The position numbers and the translations under genes are program-made. Of a stretch of 64,000 nucleotides of DNA, positions 1 through 7,952 are shown piece by piece. The notes under the pieces were generated by a model, which worked only from the letters and a program-made list of their open reading frames with translations, searched no databases and was not told where the DNA came from. The number at the start of each line of letters is the position of its first letter. Position 1 is the stretch's first letter. The DNA comes from CADEFQ01 sp050249415 (GTDB lineage Bacteria > Pseudomonadota > Gammaproteobacteria > Steroidobacterales > Steroidobacteraceae), in assembly GCA_050249415.1 (NCBI GenBank), contig JBFWQO010000015.1, forward strand, positions 1 through 64,000, read 5' to 3'.

Positions 1-1124
1 TCCTCGAGCCGCCGCTCGAATTCGCGGCGGTTCACGAGCCCCGTCAGCGCATCGTGCGTCGCCTGGTACGACATCTGCCGCGCCATGCCCCGCAGTTCGG
101 TGACGTCGTGCAGCAGCACGACGGTGCCCGTGACGTTGCCGCCGGCATCGCGCAGCGGCGAGGTGAGCGGCTCGATAGCGCGCTCCTCGCCCGAGTCGCG
201 CGCGACGAGGAGCGCGCGGCGCGGCGCGCGCACGGCCGCCCCGCTCTCGATGGCGTGGCGCACCGGATCGGTGATCGCGCGACGCTCCGTCTCGTCGACG
301 AGACTCACGATATCCTCGAAGCGGCGGCCCTGCGCCTCGATGCGTGTCGTGCCGGTGAGCGCCTCGGCGGCGGCGTTCATGTACTCGATCTGGCCGCGCG
401 CATCCGTCACGACGATGCCTTCGGCCAGCGACTCGAGCGCATCGTCACGGGCGGGTGTCCGGCCGGGCGCGGGCTCGCCGGGTTCGGCCGCATCGGCGAG
501 CGGCGGCGCGCGCAGCGCGGGTACCGTCTGCGTGGGCACGACCTCGACACCGGTGACGAGCACCGCCGGACCGCCGTCGTAGTCGATCACCGTGGTCGCG
601 ATTTCGAGGCGGCTCGCGCTGCCCTGCAGCCCGATGATGTCGATCTCATAGCGATCGGCGGTCGCCTCGCCCGCGAGCTTGCGGCGCAGGTTTTCCTCGA
701 CGAGCTCGGCGCTGTCGGCGGCGACGATGTCGGCGAGGCGTCGGCCTGGCAGCACCGCGCGTTCCACGCCGACGAGGTTGGCGAACTGCCGGTTCGCGTA
801 CAGGATCACCTCGCGATGCACGATGACGACTTCGTGGATGCGGTCACCGAGATCGGCGAACAGGACGGGGCTCAGGCGCTCGCGGTCGGATTGCGCCCCG
901 ACGCGCGCGAGGAGATGGTTGATCGCGGTGCCGAGAGCGGCGAGCTCGGGCTGGTCGGTCTGCAGGTCGACCCGATCCGAGAGGCGGCCGCCGATGGCGA
1001 CCCGCTGCACCTCGCGCGACATCGCGGCGACCGCGCGCAGCTCCCGACGCTGCAAGAGGTACAGCACCAGCAGCAGCACCGCCACCAGCGCGAGTAGTAC
1101 GCTCACTAGCCCGACGATCGACAT
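1..1124 (-). CDS. Membrane PAS/GGDEF sensor protein, 3' end cut by window edge
   Basis: A long minus-strand frame opens with ATG at 1124 and runs off the left edge, so only about 374 residues are visible. It begins with one hydrophobic segment (residues about 3-23, rich in L and V) followed by a HAMP-like linker. Two PAS-like modules follow; the second contains ESLAEGIVVTDARGQIEYMN-type sequence and LLHDVTELRGMARQM. The visible part ends in YQATHDALTGLVNRREFERR, the standard entry into a GGDEF diguanylate cyclase domain. Cyclic-di-GMP synthesis, or degradation if an EAL domain follows, is expected at the inner membrane. The catalytic GGDEF motif lies outside the window, so activity cannot be judged. 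The reading frame is unbroken from 1124 to the edge. A weak GGGGGAT lies upstream of the start. Confidence 0.85.
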   Translation of the reverse strand, partial: MSIVGLVSVLLALVAVLLLVLYLLQRRELRAVAAMSREVQRVAIGGRLSDRVDLQTDQPELAALGTAINHLLARVGAQSDRERLSPVLFADLGDRIHEVVIVHREVILYANRQFANLVGVERAVLPGRRLADIVAADSAELVEENLRRKLAGEATADRYEIDIIGLQGSASRLEIATTVIDYDGGPAVLVTGVEVVPTQTVPALRAPPLADAAEPGEPAPGRTPARDDALESLAEGIVVTDARGQIEYMNAAAEALTGTTRIEAQGRRFEDIVSLVDETERRAITDPVRHAIESGAAVRAPRRALLVARDSGEERAIEPLTSPLRDAGGNVTGTVVLLHDVTELRGMARQMSYQATHDALTGLVNRREFERRLE

Positions 1125-1323
1125 CGGTATCCGGCTATCCCCCGATTTGTTGTAGTGCGCATCGGACGCGCTCCATATCCGTCGTCAGCATATAGGACGG
1201 GGTACGCAGCGCGGCGCCGATTTCACGATAAGCGTGCGGCGCAACTTGGCACCGCTACGGAAAACCCGTAAGTTGACGCGCCGTTTCGTGCGGCAGAATA
1301 AGTCCAATCCGGAGAGTGTGCCG
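1125..1323. other. Intergenic region between divergent genes
   Basis: About 200 bases separate the start of the leftward sensor gene from the start of the rightward Pcm-family gene. It should hold both promoters. A TTGACG at 1273-1278 with CAGAAT 15 bases downstream is a possible but poorly spaced sigma70 promoter for the rightward gene. No convincing leftward promoter, RNA gene or repeat was seen. Confidence 0.4.
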
Positions 1324-1971
1324 ATGTCGACCGTGGCTCTCGAACAGATGGTGATGCAGCAGGTGCGTGCATGGGACGTGCTGGACGACACCGTGCTCGA
1401 CACGATGCGCCGCGTACCGCGCGCAGACTACGTGCCGCGCGCATTTCGCGATGTGGCGCACGCCGACGCGGCCATCGCGCTGCCCCACGGGCAGCACATG
1501 CTCGCGCCGAAGGTGGTCGGCCGCATCCTGCAGGCCGTCGCCGTGACCCCGCTCGACAAGGTGCTCGAGGTCGGCACCGGTTCCGGCTATCTCACCGCCT
1601 GCCTCGCGGCCACGGCACGGCATGTGCACTCCGTGGAAATCCACGACGATCTCGCGGGCGACGCGCGCGTCCGCCTCGCGGCCGGCGGCATCACGAACGC
1701 CGAGGTGCGCGCGGCCGATGCCTTCGAACTCGCGCTCGAACCGCGCTACAACGTCATCGTGCTCACGGGTTCCCTGCCCCGTTACGACGAGCGCTTCCAG
1801 CACGCGCTCGAGAACGGGGGACGCCTCTTCGTGATCGTCGGCGACGGGCCGGTGATGTCGGCACGCCTGCTGCGGCGCGCGTCCTCGAATGCCTGGACCA
1901 GCCTGGACCTGTTCGAGACATGGATCGAGCCGCTGGTGCATGCGGAGCGGCCGCGTCGATTCGTGTTCTGA
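1324..1971 (+). CDS. Protein-L-isoaspartate O-methyltransferase family protein (PCMT-like)
   Basis: The product (215 residues) is a class I SAM-dependent methyltransferase of the PCMT family. The SAM-binding motif I is clear (VLEVGTGSGYLTACLA), preceded by the PCMT-typical segment around RVPRADYVP and ALPHGQHMLAPK. Family members repair isoaspartyl residues in damaged proteins, but this tolC-adjacent form is probably a paralogue rather than the surE-linked Pcm, so the substrate is uncertain. An in-frame ATG at 1234 exists, but 1324 is preferred because GGAGAG at 1311-1316 gives a normally spaced ribosome site and the upstream residues do not look like the family. The gene lies 95 bases upstream of tolC, a neighbourhood I recall from other gammaproteobacteria. 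Confidence 0.85.
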   Translation: MSTVALEQMVMQQVRAWDVLDDTVLDTMRRVPRADYVPRAFRDVAHADAAIALPHGQHMLAPKVVGRILQAVAVTPLDKVLEVGTGSGYLTACLAATARHVHSVEIHDDLAGDARVRLAAGGITNAEVRAADAFELALEPRYNVIVLTGSLPRYDERFQHALENGGRLFVIVGDGPVMSARLLRRASSNAWTSLDLFETWIEPLVHAERPRRFVF

Positions 1972-2066
1972 GAGAGCGGCCCCGGCCTGTGCCCGCCGCC
2001 GCCTCGGCCGTGACAGCGGGAATGCCATGTGATATGGTGATGTAGAACACTAAATAAGGGATCCTT

Positions 2067-3530
2067 ATGTTGCGCTTTGCCCCGCTGGGAACACTCGCCC
2101 TGCTCCTCGTCACGCAGGCGGCCGCCGCCGAGGACCTGCTCGCGGTGTATCAACGCGCGCTCGACTCCGACCCGCAGATCCGGGAGGCCGAGGCGCTGCG
2201 GCGCGCGAACCGCGAATCGAAGCCCCAGGCCCTTGCCGCGCTGCTCCCGCAACTGAGCGGCGTCGCGAACTACACGGACAACAAGTTCGAGGGCACGAGC
2301 GACCAGGCCCAGATCGTGAGCGAGGGACCGAACGCGGGCGAGCTCGCGATTTTCGGCACGTCGGGCACCCGCGAACCGGAAACGAAGTCGTGGTCCGTCG
2401 AGCTGAGCCAGAGCGTCTTTCGCTGGGAGAACTGGGTGGCGCTGCGTCGCGCGGACAAGCAGGTCGCGCAGGCCGAGGCCGACTACGCGGCGGCGGAACA
2501 GGACCTGATCCTGCGCGTCTCGACGGCCTATTTCGATGTCCTCGCGGCGCGCGACACGCTCGATGCGCAGCAGGCCAACCTGCAGGCGGTCTCGCGCCAG
2601 CTCGAGCAGGCGGAGAAGCGCTTCGAGGTGGGCCTGATCGCCATCACCGACGTGCAGGAGTCGCGCGCCGCGCGCGACAACGCCGCTGCCGACGTGATCG
2701 CCGCGAAACGGCAGCTCGCCACCGCGGAAGAGGGCCTGCGCGAAGTCACGGGCGCGCGCTATGCAACACTCGACAAGCCCGGCGACGAATTGCCGCTCGA
2801 GGGCCCGGAACCGGCGAACGAGGACGACTGGGTACGGGTCGCGATGGACCAGAACCTCGCTCTCATCTCGAGCCGGCTCGCGGCGGATATCGCGCGCGAC
2901 GACGTACGCTCGGCCTTCGGCGGCCACCTGCCTTCGATCGACCTCACGGCGAGCTACGGCAACCAGCGCACGACGACCGACCAGACCTTCCCGGCCTTCC
3001 CGCCGAACTTTCCGAACGAACGCTCGGTCGCGCTCGAGAACGACACGGATGCGACCCTCATCGGCCTGCAGTTCACGCTGCCGATCTTCAGCGGCGGCGG
3101 CACGAGATCGCGCGTGCGCCAGCAGGAGTTTCTGTGGCAGGCCGCGCGCCAGCGCCTCGAGCGCACGTCACGGGAAACGGAGCGCCAGGCACGCGACGCA
3201 TTCCTCGGCGTGACGAGCGAAATCTCGCGCGTGAATGCACTCAAGCAGGCGCTCGAATCGAGCCGCACGGCGCTGCAGGCCACCGAGGCGGGCTACGAAG
3301 TGGGCACGCGCACGACGGTCGACGTCCTGCAGGCGCGTCGCAACCTCGTGCAGGCGTTCACGAACCTCTCGCGCAGCAAGTACGACTACCTGCTCAACGT
3401 GATCCGGCTGCGGCAGGCGGCCGGCACGCTGGATCGCGCCGCGCTCGAGGAGATCAACGGCTGGCTCGACCAGACGGTGTCGACGGTTCCGCCGCCGCCG
3501 ACAGGCTCGACGGGCACGACGACTCCGTAG
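2067..3530 (+). CDS. tolC: TolC-family outer membrane efflux channel
   Basis: This 487-residue protein forms the outer-membrane and periplasmic exit duct used by tripartite efflux pumps and type I secretion. A signal peptide is visible (LALLLVTQAAAA, cleavage about residue 20). Two homologous OEP repeats follow, with long heptad helices such as SRQLEQAEKRFEVGLIAITD and, in the second half, EAGYEVGTRTTVDVLQARRN. The length matches E. coli TolC (about 490 with signal). The start is supported by AAGGGA a few bases upstream. The C-terminal tail is Pro/Thr-rich and its last 77 bases overlap the 3' end of the oppositely oriented waaA. No pump genes are adjacent, consistent with a channel shared by several systems. 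Confidence 0.93.
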   Translation: MLRFAPLGTLALLLVTQAAAAEDLLAVYQRALDSDPQIREAEALRRANRESKPQALAALLPQLSGVANYTDNKFEGTSDQAQIVSEGPNAGELAIFGTSGTREPETKSWSVELSQSVFRWENWVALRRADKQVAQAEADYAAAEQDLILRVSTAYFDVLAARDTLDAQQANLQAVSRQLEQAEKRFEVGLIAITDVQESRAARDNAAADVIAAKRQLATAEEGLREVTGARYATLDKPGDELPLEGPEPANEDDWVRVAMDQNLALISSRLAADIARDDVRSAFGGHLPSIDLTASYGNQRTTTDQTFPAFPPNFPNERSVALENDTDATLIGLQFTLPIFSGGGTRSRVRQQEFLWQAARQRLERTSRETERQARDAFLGVTSEISRVNALKQALESSRTALQATEAGYEVGTRTTVDVLQARRNLVQAFTNLSRSKYDYLLNVIRLRQAAGTLDRAALEEINGWLDQTVSTVPPPPTGSTGTTTP

Positions 3531-4791
3531 CGGCGATCACCGGCGACAGCAGTGCGAGCAGCCGCGAGAGCGCGCCGCGATTGAGTTCCACTGTGGCCAT
3601 GCCGATCGCACCGATGCGCTCGCGTTCCGCGCCGTCGGCGAGCAGCCGGGCCGTCCGCGACCCGAGTTCGCCGGCGTCGGTCACGACCTCGGCGGCGCCT
3701 TCCGCAATCAGGAGCCGTGCGATGTCCTCCGCATTGAAGGTATGCGGCCCGGTCAGGATGGGCAGGCCGAGCGCCGCCGGTTCGAGCAGGTTGTGCCCAC
3801 CGACGGCGACGAGGCTGCCGCCGACGAAGGCGACATCGCCCGCGGCGTACAGCAGCACGAGTTCGCCGAGCGTATCGCCGAGGTAGACCCCGGTGTCCGG
3901 GGCGCAGTGTTCGCCGCGCGAGCGGCAGGCATAGCGGAAGTCGGCGGCCTCGAGCGCCGCGCGCACTTCGGCGAAGCGTGACGGGTGGCGCGGCACGAGT
4001 ATCAGGAGCGCCCCGGGGTGGCGCTCGCGCACGAGCCGGTGCGCCGCCAGTATGACGTCCTCCTCTTTCGCGTGAGTGCTGCCCGCGACCCATACGGGAC
4101 GTCCGGGCGCGTGGACAGCCCGCAACCCGGCGCCGCGCACGCGCGCATCCGCCGGCAGCGCAAAGTCGAACTTGATATTGCCCATGACATGGGTACGGAG
4201 GGGATTGGCGCCGATATACCGGAAGCGCTCGGCGTCGGCCGGGCTCTGCGCCGCGATCACGATGCCGTTCGCGAGCGCCTCGCGAAAGAGCGCGGCGAGG
4301 CGCCGGTAGCGACCGATCGAGCGCGGCGAGATGCGCGCGCTCGCGAGCACGAGCGGCACGCCGCGCCGGCCGCATTCATGGTAGAGGTTCGGCCACAGCT
4401 CGGTCTCGAGGATGATCGCGACGCGGGGGCGCACGCGATCGAAGAACCGGCGCACGGCACCCGGCAGGTCGTAGGGCACGTAGCGCACGTGCGCGAGGCC
4501 GGCGTAGAGCGCACGGGCGCGTTCGGCGCCGGTCGGCGTCACGGTGGTCACGACGATCGGCAGGTCCGGGTAGCGCTCGCGCAGCGCACGCACCAGCGCC
4601 GCCGCCGCCTGTACCTCGCCGACCGAAACCGCGTGCACCCACAGGCAGGAGCCTCGCCATGGCACCGCGCCGAAGCCGAAACGCTCGCCGAAGTTGTGCC
4701 AGTAGCCATGGTCCCGAAAGCCGCGCAGCAGCATCGCCACGCCGACGACAGGCGCGAGGAGATACACGACGCACAGGTACAGGAGGCGCAT
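3454..4791 (-). CDS. waaA: 3-deoxy-D-manno-octulosonic acid (Kdo) transferase
   Basis: WaaA (GT30) transfers Kdo from CMP-Kdo to lipid IVA at the cytoplasmic face of the inner membrane, founding the lipopolysaccharide inner core. The 445-residue product starts with an N-terminal hydrophobic anchor (MRLLYLCVVYLLAPVVG). It then shows HAVSVGEV, whose Glu (about residue 58) is the family's catalytic base, ETELWPN, and the C-terminal donor-site motif GGHNLLEPAA. The frame is open to 5100, but ATG 4791 matches the usual WaaA N terminus. It lies 26 bases downstream of kdkA and was probably co-transcribed with it. The C-terminal tail is longer and more Ser/Ala-rich than usual and overlaps the tolC 3' end. 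Confidence 0.93.
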   Translation of the reverse strand: MRLLYLCVVYLLAPVVGVAMLLRGFRDHGYWHNFGERFGFGAVPWRGSCLWVHAVSVGEVQAAAALVRALRERYPDLPIVVTTVTPTGAERARALYAGLAHVRYVPYDLPGAVRRFFDRVRPRVAIILETELWPNLYHECGRRGVPLVLASARISPRSIGRYRRLAALFREALANGIVIAAQSPADAERFRYIGANPLRTHVMGNIKFDFALPADARVRGAGLRAVHAPGRPVWVAGSTHAKEEDVILAAHRLVRERHPGALLILVPRHPSRFAEVRAALEAADFRYACRSRGEHCAPDTGVYLGDTLGELVLLYAAGDVAFVGGSLVAVGGHNLLEPAALGLPILTGPHTFNAEDIARLLIAEGAAEVVTDAGELGSRTARLLADGAERERIGAIGMATVELNRGALSRLLALLSPVIAATESSCPSSLSAAAEPSTPSGRASR

Positions 4792-4817
4792 CGGAGCGAA
4801 GCGCTCGCGAAGGGCGC

Positions 4818-5615
4818 TCAATCGGCGGCCCGCGTGTCCGAAGCGGAGCCTGCGAGTGGCGGCGGGCCACCCGTCGGGGGGGCCTCGCGATAACCGGCGA
4901 GCAGCGAGTGCCAGTCGGCCTCGGTCGCACGCCCCGGCGGCAGCGAGTCGGTCACCTTGTCGAGCGAGCGCCGCAGGCGCACGAGATTGGCATCGCGCCA
5001 CAGGCCCGGCCGCCGCAGCGTCGCGCGATCGAAGTCGATCAGGTGCACCATGCCTTGCGCGCCGAGCAGGATGTTGTGCGCATTGAGATCGGCGTGGCAC
5101 ACGCCGAGATCGTGGAAGCGCCGCAGGCAGCGCCCGATCTCCACCCAGGTGAGGATCGGCACGCTGCCGAGTTCGAGCGCCGCTGCGAGCGACATCGTCC
5201 CCGCGAGCCGCTCGGTGATCAGGTCGCCGCGATACACGAGGCCGTGACGCTCATAGCGTGCCGCGACCGGCGGCGCAACGGGCAACCCGGCGTGCGCGAG
5301 GTGATAGGTCAGGTGCCACTCCGCCACGGGGCGCGCCGCACCCTCGCCGCGCCAGACGTAGCGGTCGGCGGAGAGTCGCGCGATGAGCCCGCCCCGCCGG
5401 TAGTGGCGCAGCGCATACTCACGCCCGTTCGTCGCGAAGAACACGGTGGCGCCGCGACCCGGTGCCTCGCCGGTCACCGCATCGCGCTTGCGCCAGTACG
5501 CGGGATCGAACCACTCGGCGCGCAAATTGCCCACGCGGGAGGCGTCGTATAGCATCGCTCCGCCGCCGACGGCCACGCGCTTGACTTCCGATCCGCTCGT
5601 CCAGGTACGCGCCAT
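4818..5615 (-). CDS. kdkA: 3-deoxy-D-manno-octulosonic acid kinase
   Basis: KdkA phosphorylates the 4-position of Kdo on Kdo-lipid A and is found in organisms that carry a single phosphorylated Kdo. The 265-residue protein has a small-kinase fold: GRGATVFF near residue 55 (nucleotide loop region), the catalytic loop CHADLNAHNILL with Asp at about 176, and HLIDFDRA, the DFG-equivalent with Asp at about 194. It lies directly upstream of waaA, the enzyme that makes its substrate, and is divergent from the GT9 gene with only 17 bases between start codons. A shorter start at 5555 is possible; 5615 was kept because related proteins carry a comparable N-terminal segment. Confidence 0.88.
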   Translation of the reverse strand: MARTWTSGSEVKRVAVGGGAMLYDASRVGNLRAEWFDPAYWRKRDAVTGEAPGRGATVFFATNGREYALRHYRRGGLIARLSADRYVWRGEGAARPVAEWHLTYHLAHAGLPVAPPVAARYERHGLVYRGDLITERLAGTMSLAAALELGSVPILTWVEIGRCLRRFHDLGVCHADLNAHNILLGAQGMVHLIDFDRATLRRPGLWRDANLVRLRRSLDKVTDSLPPGRATEADWHSLLAGYREAPPTGGPPPLAGSASDTRAAD

Positions 5616-5632
5616 TGCCGCCCATCCCGATC

Positions 5633-6715
5633 ATGCTGCCACTCGCCACGCCGCCCCGCAGCCTGTGCCTGCTGCGGCTCTCCGCGATCGGCGATACCTG
5701 CCACGTGGTCCCGGTGATCCGCACGCTCGAACACGCATACCCCGGCACCCGGATCACCTGGATCATCGGCAAGCTCGAGGCGAAGCTGATGTCCCTGCTG
5801 CCGGGCATCGAGTTTATCACCGTCGACAAGCGCGCCGGCCTCGCGGGCCTCCGGGCGCTGCGCGCGCAACTCGCGCACCGCCGCTTCGACGTGCTGCTCC
5901 ACATGCAGCTCGCGCTGCGCGCGAGCCTTGTCGCGAGCTGCGTGCGGGCGCACGTCAAGCTCGGCTTCGACCGGGCCCGGGCCCGCGAACTGCAGTGGCT
6001 GTTCACCGACGCGCGCATCGCGCCCCGCACGCGCGAGCACGTGCTCGACAGTTTCTTCGGCTTCACGGCGGCACTCGGCATCGAGGACCGCACGCTCGAC
6101 TGGTCGGTGCCGTTGCCCGCGGATGCACGCGAATATGCCGCGCGCCTGGTCCCGGACGCCAGGCCCACCCTGCTCGTGAGTCCGTGCTCGAGCCATCGAC
6201 TGCGCAACTGGTCGGTCGAGGGGTACGCGGCCATCGCCGATCACGCGGTGCGCCACCACGGCATGCGCGTGATCCTGTGCGGCGGACCCTCGCCGCTCGA
6301 ACGCGAGACGGGTGCAGCGATCGTCGCGCAGGCGCGCTCGCCGCTCGTCAACCAGATCGGTCGCGACACGCTCCCGCAGATGCTCGCGCTGATCGCGGCC
6401 GCGACCGCGCTCGTGAGCCCCGATTCCGGTCCGGCGCACATGGCGACCCTGGTCGGCACGCCGGTCATCGGGCTCTACGCCGCGACCAATCCCGCGCGCA
6501 GCGGGCCGTACCTGTCCCGCGAATGGTGTGTCGACGCCTATGCCGCGGCGGCGCAGCGCTTTCGCGGCAAGCCGCCCGGAGCGCTGCCCTGGACCGGAAA
6601 AATCGAGGAGCCCGGCGTCATGGACCTCATCACCGTCGAGGCCGTGCGCGAGCGGCTCGATGCGTTGCTCGCAGCGCGCAGCGCGGGCCGCCGCCTGCTA
6701 GCATCCGCCCCATGA
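5633..6715 (+). CDS. Glycosyltransferase family 9 (heptosyltransferase-like)
   Basis: This is a two-domain GT-B enzyme of family GT9, which transfers ADP-heptose or related sugars to the lipopolysaccharide core. Diagnostic segments are LLRLSAIGDTCHVVPVIRTL at the N terminus, VSPCSSHRLRNWSVEGYAAI in the middle, and SPDSGPAHMATLVGTPVIGL near the C terminus. The last is the acidic, GPxH-containing donor site. The length (360 residues) is normal. ATG 5633 was preferred to an in-frame TTG at 5615, because TTG would overlap the start codon of the divergent kdkA. The stop overlaps the next start as ATGA, so the two genes are translationally coupled. Which heptose position is modified cannot be told from sequence alone. 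Confidence 0.87.
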   Translation: MLPLATPPRSLCLLRLSAIGDTCHVVPVIRTLEHAYPGTRITWIIGKLEAKLMSLLPGIEFITVDKRAGLAGLRALRAQLAHRRFDVLLHMQLALRASLVASCVRAHVKLGFDRARARELQWLFTDARIAPRTREHVLDSFFGFTAALGIEDRTLDWSVPLPADAREYAARLVPDARPTLLVSPCSSHRLRNWSVEGYAAIADHAVRHHGMRVILCGGPSPLERETGAAIVAQARSPLVNQIGRDTLPQMLALIAAATALVSPDSGPAHMATLVGTPVIGLYAATNPARSGPYLSREWCVDAYAAAAQRFRGKPPGALPWTGKIEEPGVMDLITVEAVRERLDALLAARSAGRRLLASAP

Positions 6716-7110
6716 AAGATATCCTCGTGCCGATCTCCCCCGGCGAGCTGCTCGACAAGATCACGATCCTGCGCATCAAGTCGGCGCGCATGACCGATCC
6801 CGCGAAAGTCGCGAACGTGCGCCATGAACTGACCCGGCTCGAGGCGACCTGGCGCGCGAGCGGCGCGGCCATTGCCGAAGTGGCGGGCGACGAGGCCGCC
6901 TTGCAGCGCGTGAACGAGGCGCTGTGGGACATCGAGGACGAAATTCGCGACAAGGAGCTCGCGCAGGCTTTCGACGCGCGCTTCATCGAGCTCGCGCGCG
7001 CGGTCTACGTGACGAACGACGAGCGCGCGGCCATCAAGAAACGCGTCAACACGCACCTCGGCTCGACGATCGTCGAGGAGAAGTCGTACAAGCCCTATCG
7101 CGCGCCTTGA
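6712..7110 (+). CDS. DUF6165 family protein
   Basis: A 132-residue, mostly helical soluble protein with the conserved N terminus MKDILVPISPGELLDKITIL and C-terminal RVNTHLGSTIVEEKSYKPY. I recognise it as the DUF6165 family, which is commonly found next to lipopolysaccharide glycosyltransferases; its function is not established. It overlaps the GT9 stop codon by four bases, so it is probably made together with that enzyme. There is no signal peptide or membrane segment. A structural or regulatory role in core assembly is only an inference from this linkage. Confidence 0.75.
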   Translation: MKDILVPISPGELLDKITILRIKSARMTDPAKVANVRHELTRLEATWRASGAAIAEVAGDEAALQRVNEALWDIEDEIRDKELAQAFDARFIELARAVYVTNDERAAIKKRVNTHLGSTIVEEKSYKPYRAP

Positions 7111-7135
7111 GCGCGCCCGCGGCGTGCTCGAGGCG

Positions 7136-7163
7136 CGGCGAGCAGCGAACGGCGAGCAGCCAG
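7136..7163. repeat. GCGAACG/GCGAGCA heptamer repeat copy
   Basis: A 28-base run of alternating GCGAACG- and GCGAGCA-type heptamers lies 25 bases after the DUF6165 stop. The same 28 bases recur exactly at 22377-22404 after accC, and relatives flank prmA. It is non-coding here. Confidence 0.75.
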
Positions 7164-7185
7164 AGATCGGGTCGTCGGCCGTGGC

Positions 7186-7665
7186 CTAGCCCATGAAACG
7201 GTCCAGGATGAAGTAGCCGCCGCCGAGCAGCACCGCGGTCTGGCCGAGCATCACCGTGAAGACCCATCGGACCAGTTCTGCCTTCACGCCGTGCATTTCC
7301 ACGCGGATCTCGGACTTCCACTCGTACATTTCCTGCCGCAACTGCACGAGTTCCTTCCTGATGTCGCCCACATCCACTTTGAGCTGCACGACGTCGGCTT
7401 TGAGCTGCACGACGTCGGCTTTGAGCTGGGCGACATCGGCCTTGAGCTGGGCGACATCGGCCTTGAGCTGCACGACGTCGACTTTGAGCGGAGCCAGCTC
7501 CGTGTGGAATTCACCGCGCATGTCGAGGAAGTCGGAGCGGCTGACCATGGCATCACGCTGCGACGCGACCTCGAGCTCGATCGCCTGCGCCAGCGCAAGC
7601 GCCTGCTCCGAAGGCACATTGGCACGCTCCAGCAAATCGAGGGTCGCGTTGCGCATCACGGCCAT
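7186..7665 (-). CDS. Coiled-coil protein with C-terminal membrane segment
   Basis: This 159-residue protein has an N-terminal helical region, then a run of nearly identical heptads of the form V-V/A-Q-L-K-A/V-D (about residues 62-98). It ends with one transmembrane segment (FTVMLGQTAVLLGGGYFIL) and a short tail. This resembles DUF1640/CCDC90-like membrane-anchored coiled coils; the function is unknown. The heptads are encoded by a tandem 21-base repeat at about 7370-7490, so copy number may vary between strains. The gene stands alone, facing the zf-CHCC gene's 3' end. No catalytic motif is visible. Confidence 0.7.
   Translation of the reverse strand: MAVMRNATLDLLERANVPSEQALALAQAIELEVASQRDAMVSRSDFLDMRGEFHTELAPLKVDVVQLKADVAQLKADVAQLKADVVQLKADVVQLKVDVGDIRKELVQLRQEMYEWKSEIRVEMHGVKAELVRWVFTVMLGQTAVLLGGGYFILDRFMG
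7370..7490 (-). repeat. Tandem 21-bp repeat encoding coiled-coil heptads
   Basis: About six consecutive 21-base units, differing at one to three positions, encode the VVQLKAD-type heptads of the coiled-coil gene. Each unit is three heptad-preserving codon blocks, so gain or loss of units would keep the frame. It lies inside a gene and has no spacers, so it is not a CRISPR array. Confidence 0.85.
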
Positions 7666-7725
7666 GGTGCGCTCGATTCAGGCGGCCGCGCCACTCCTGA
7701 AAGTCTGGCATCGCACCGGAAATAC

Positions 7726-7923
7726 TCATCGCCGCAGCGTGTATTCCGCACCGCAATACGGGCACTTCGCCCAGCCGGTCTGCGCGATCGGCAGGTAGAC
7801 GCGCGGGTGCGAGTTCCACAGGTACATCTGCGGCATCGGGCAGGCGAGCGGCAAATCCTCGGCCGTCACCTCGTACTGGTTCTGGGCGTTCGGCTGGATG
7901 AGCGGGGGCGTGTTGGCCGGCAT
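7726..7923 (-). CDS. Zinc-finger (zf-CHCC) domain protein
   Basis: A 65-residue protein whose second half carries the zf-CHCC pattern: ACPMP, then H in NSHPRVYLPI, then AKCPYCGAEY. This domain binds zinc and is related to the mitochondrial complex I subunit NDUFS6; small bacterial forms are of unknown role. The start MPANTPP at 7923 is 29 bases past the glnE stop. An upstream in-frame ATG overlaps a TATAAT hexamer (7952-7957, minus strand), so the shorter form is preferred if that hexamer is a promoter. It could also be co-transcribed with glnE. Confidence 0.8.
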   Translation of the reverse strand: MPANTPPLIQPNAQNQYEVTAEDLPLACPMPQMYLWNSHPRVYLPIAQTGWAKCPYCGAEYTLRR

Positions 7924-7952
7924 GGAACGGTTCCGCAAAGACGTCGCACGCA

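Noticed and set aside
1234..1323. Thirty-residue N-terminal extension of the Pcm-family protein
   Set aside because: It is basic and unlike the family, whereas ATG 1324 has a good ribosome site.
7370..7490. Possible CRISPR-like array
   Set aside because: The 21-base units are directly adjacent without unique spacers and encode protein heptads.
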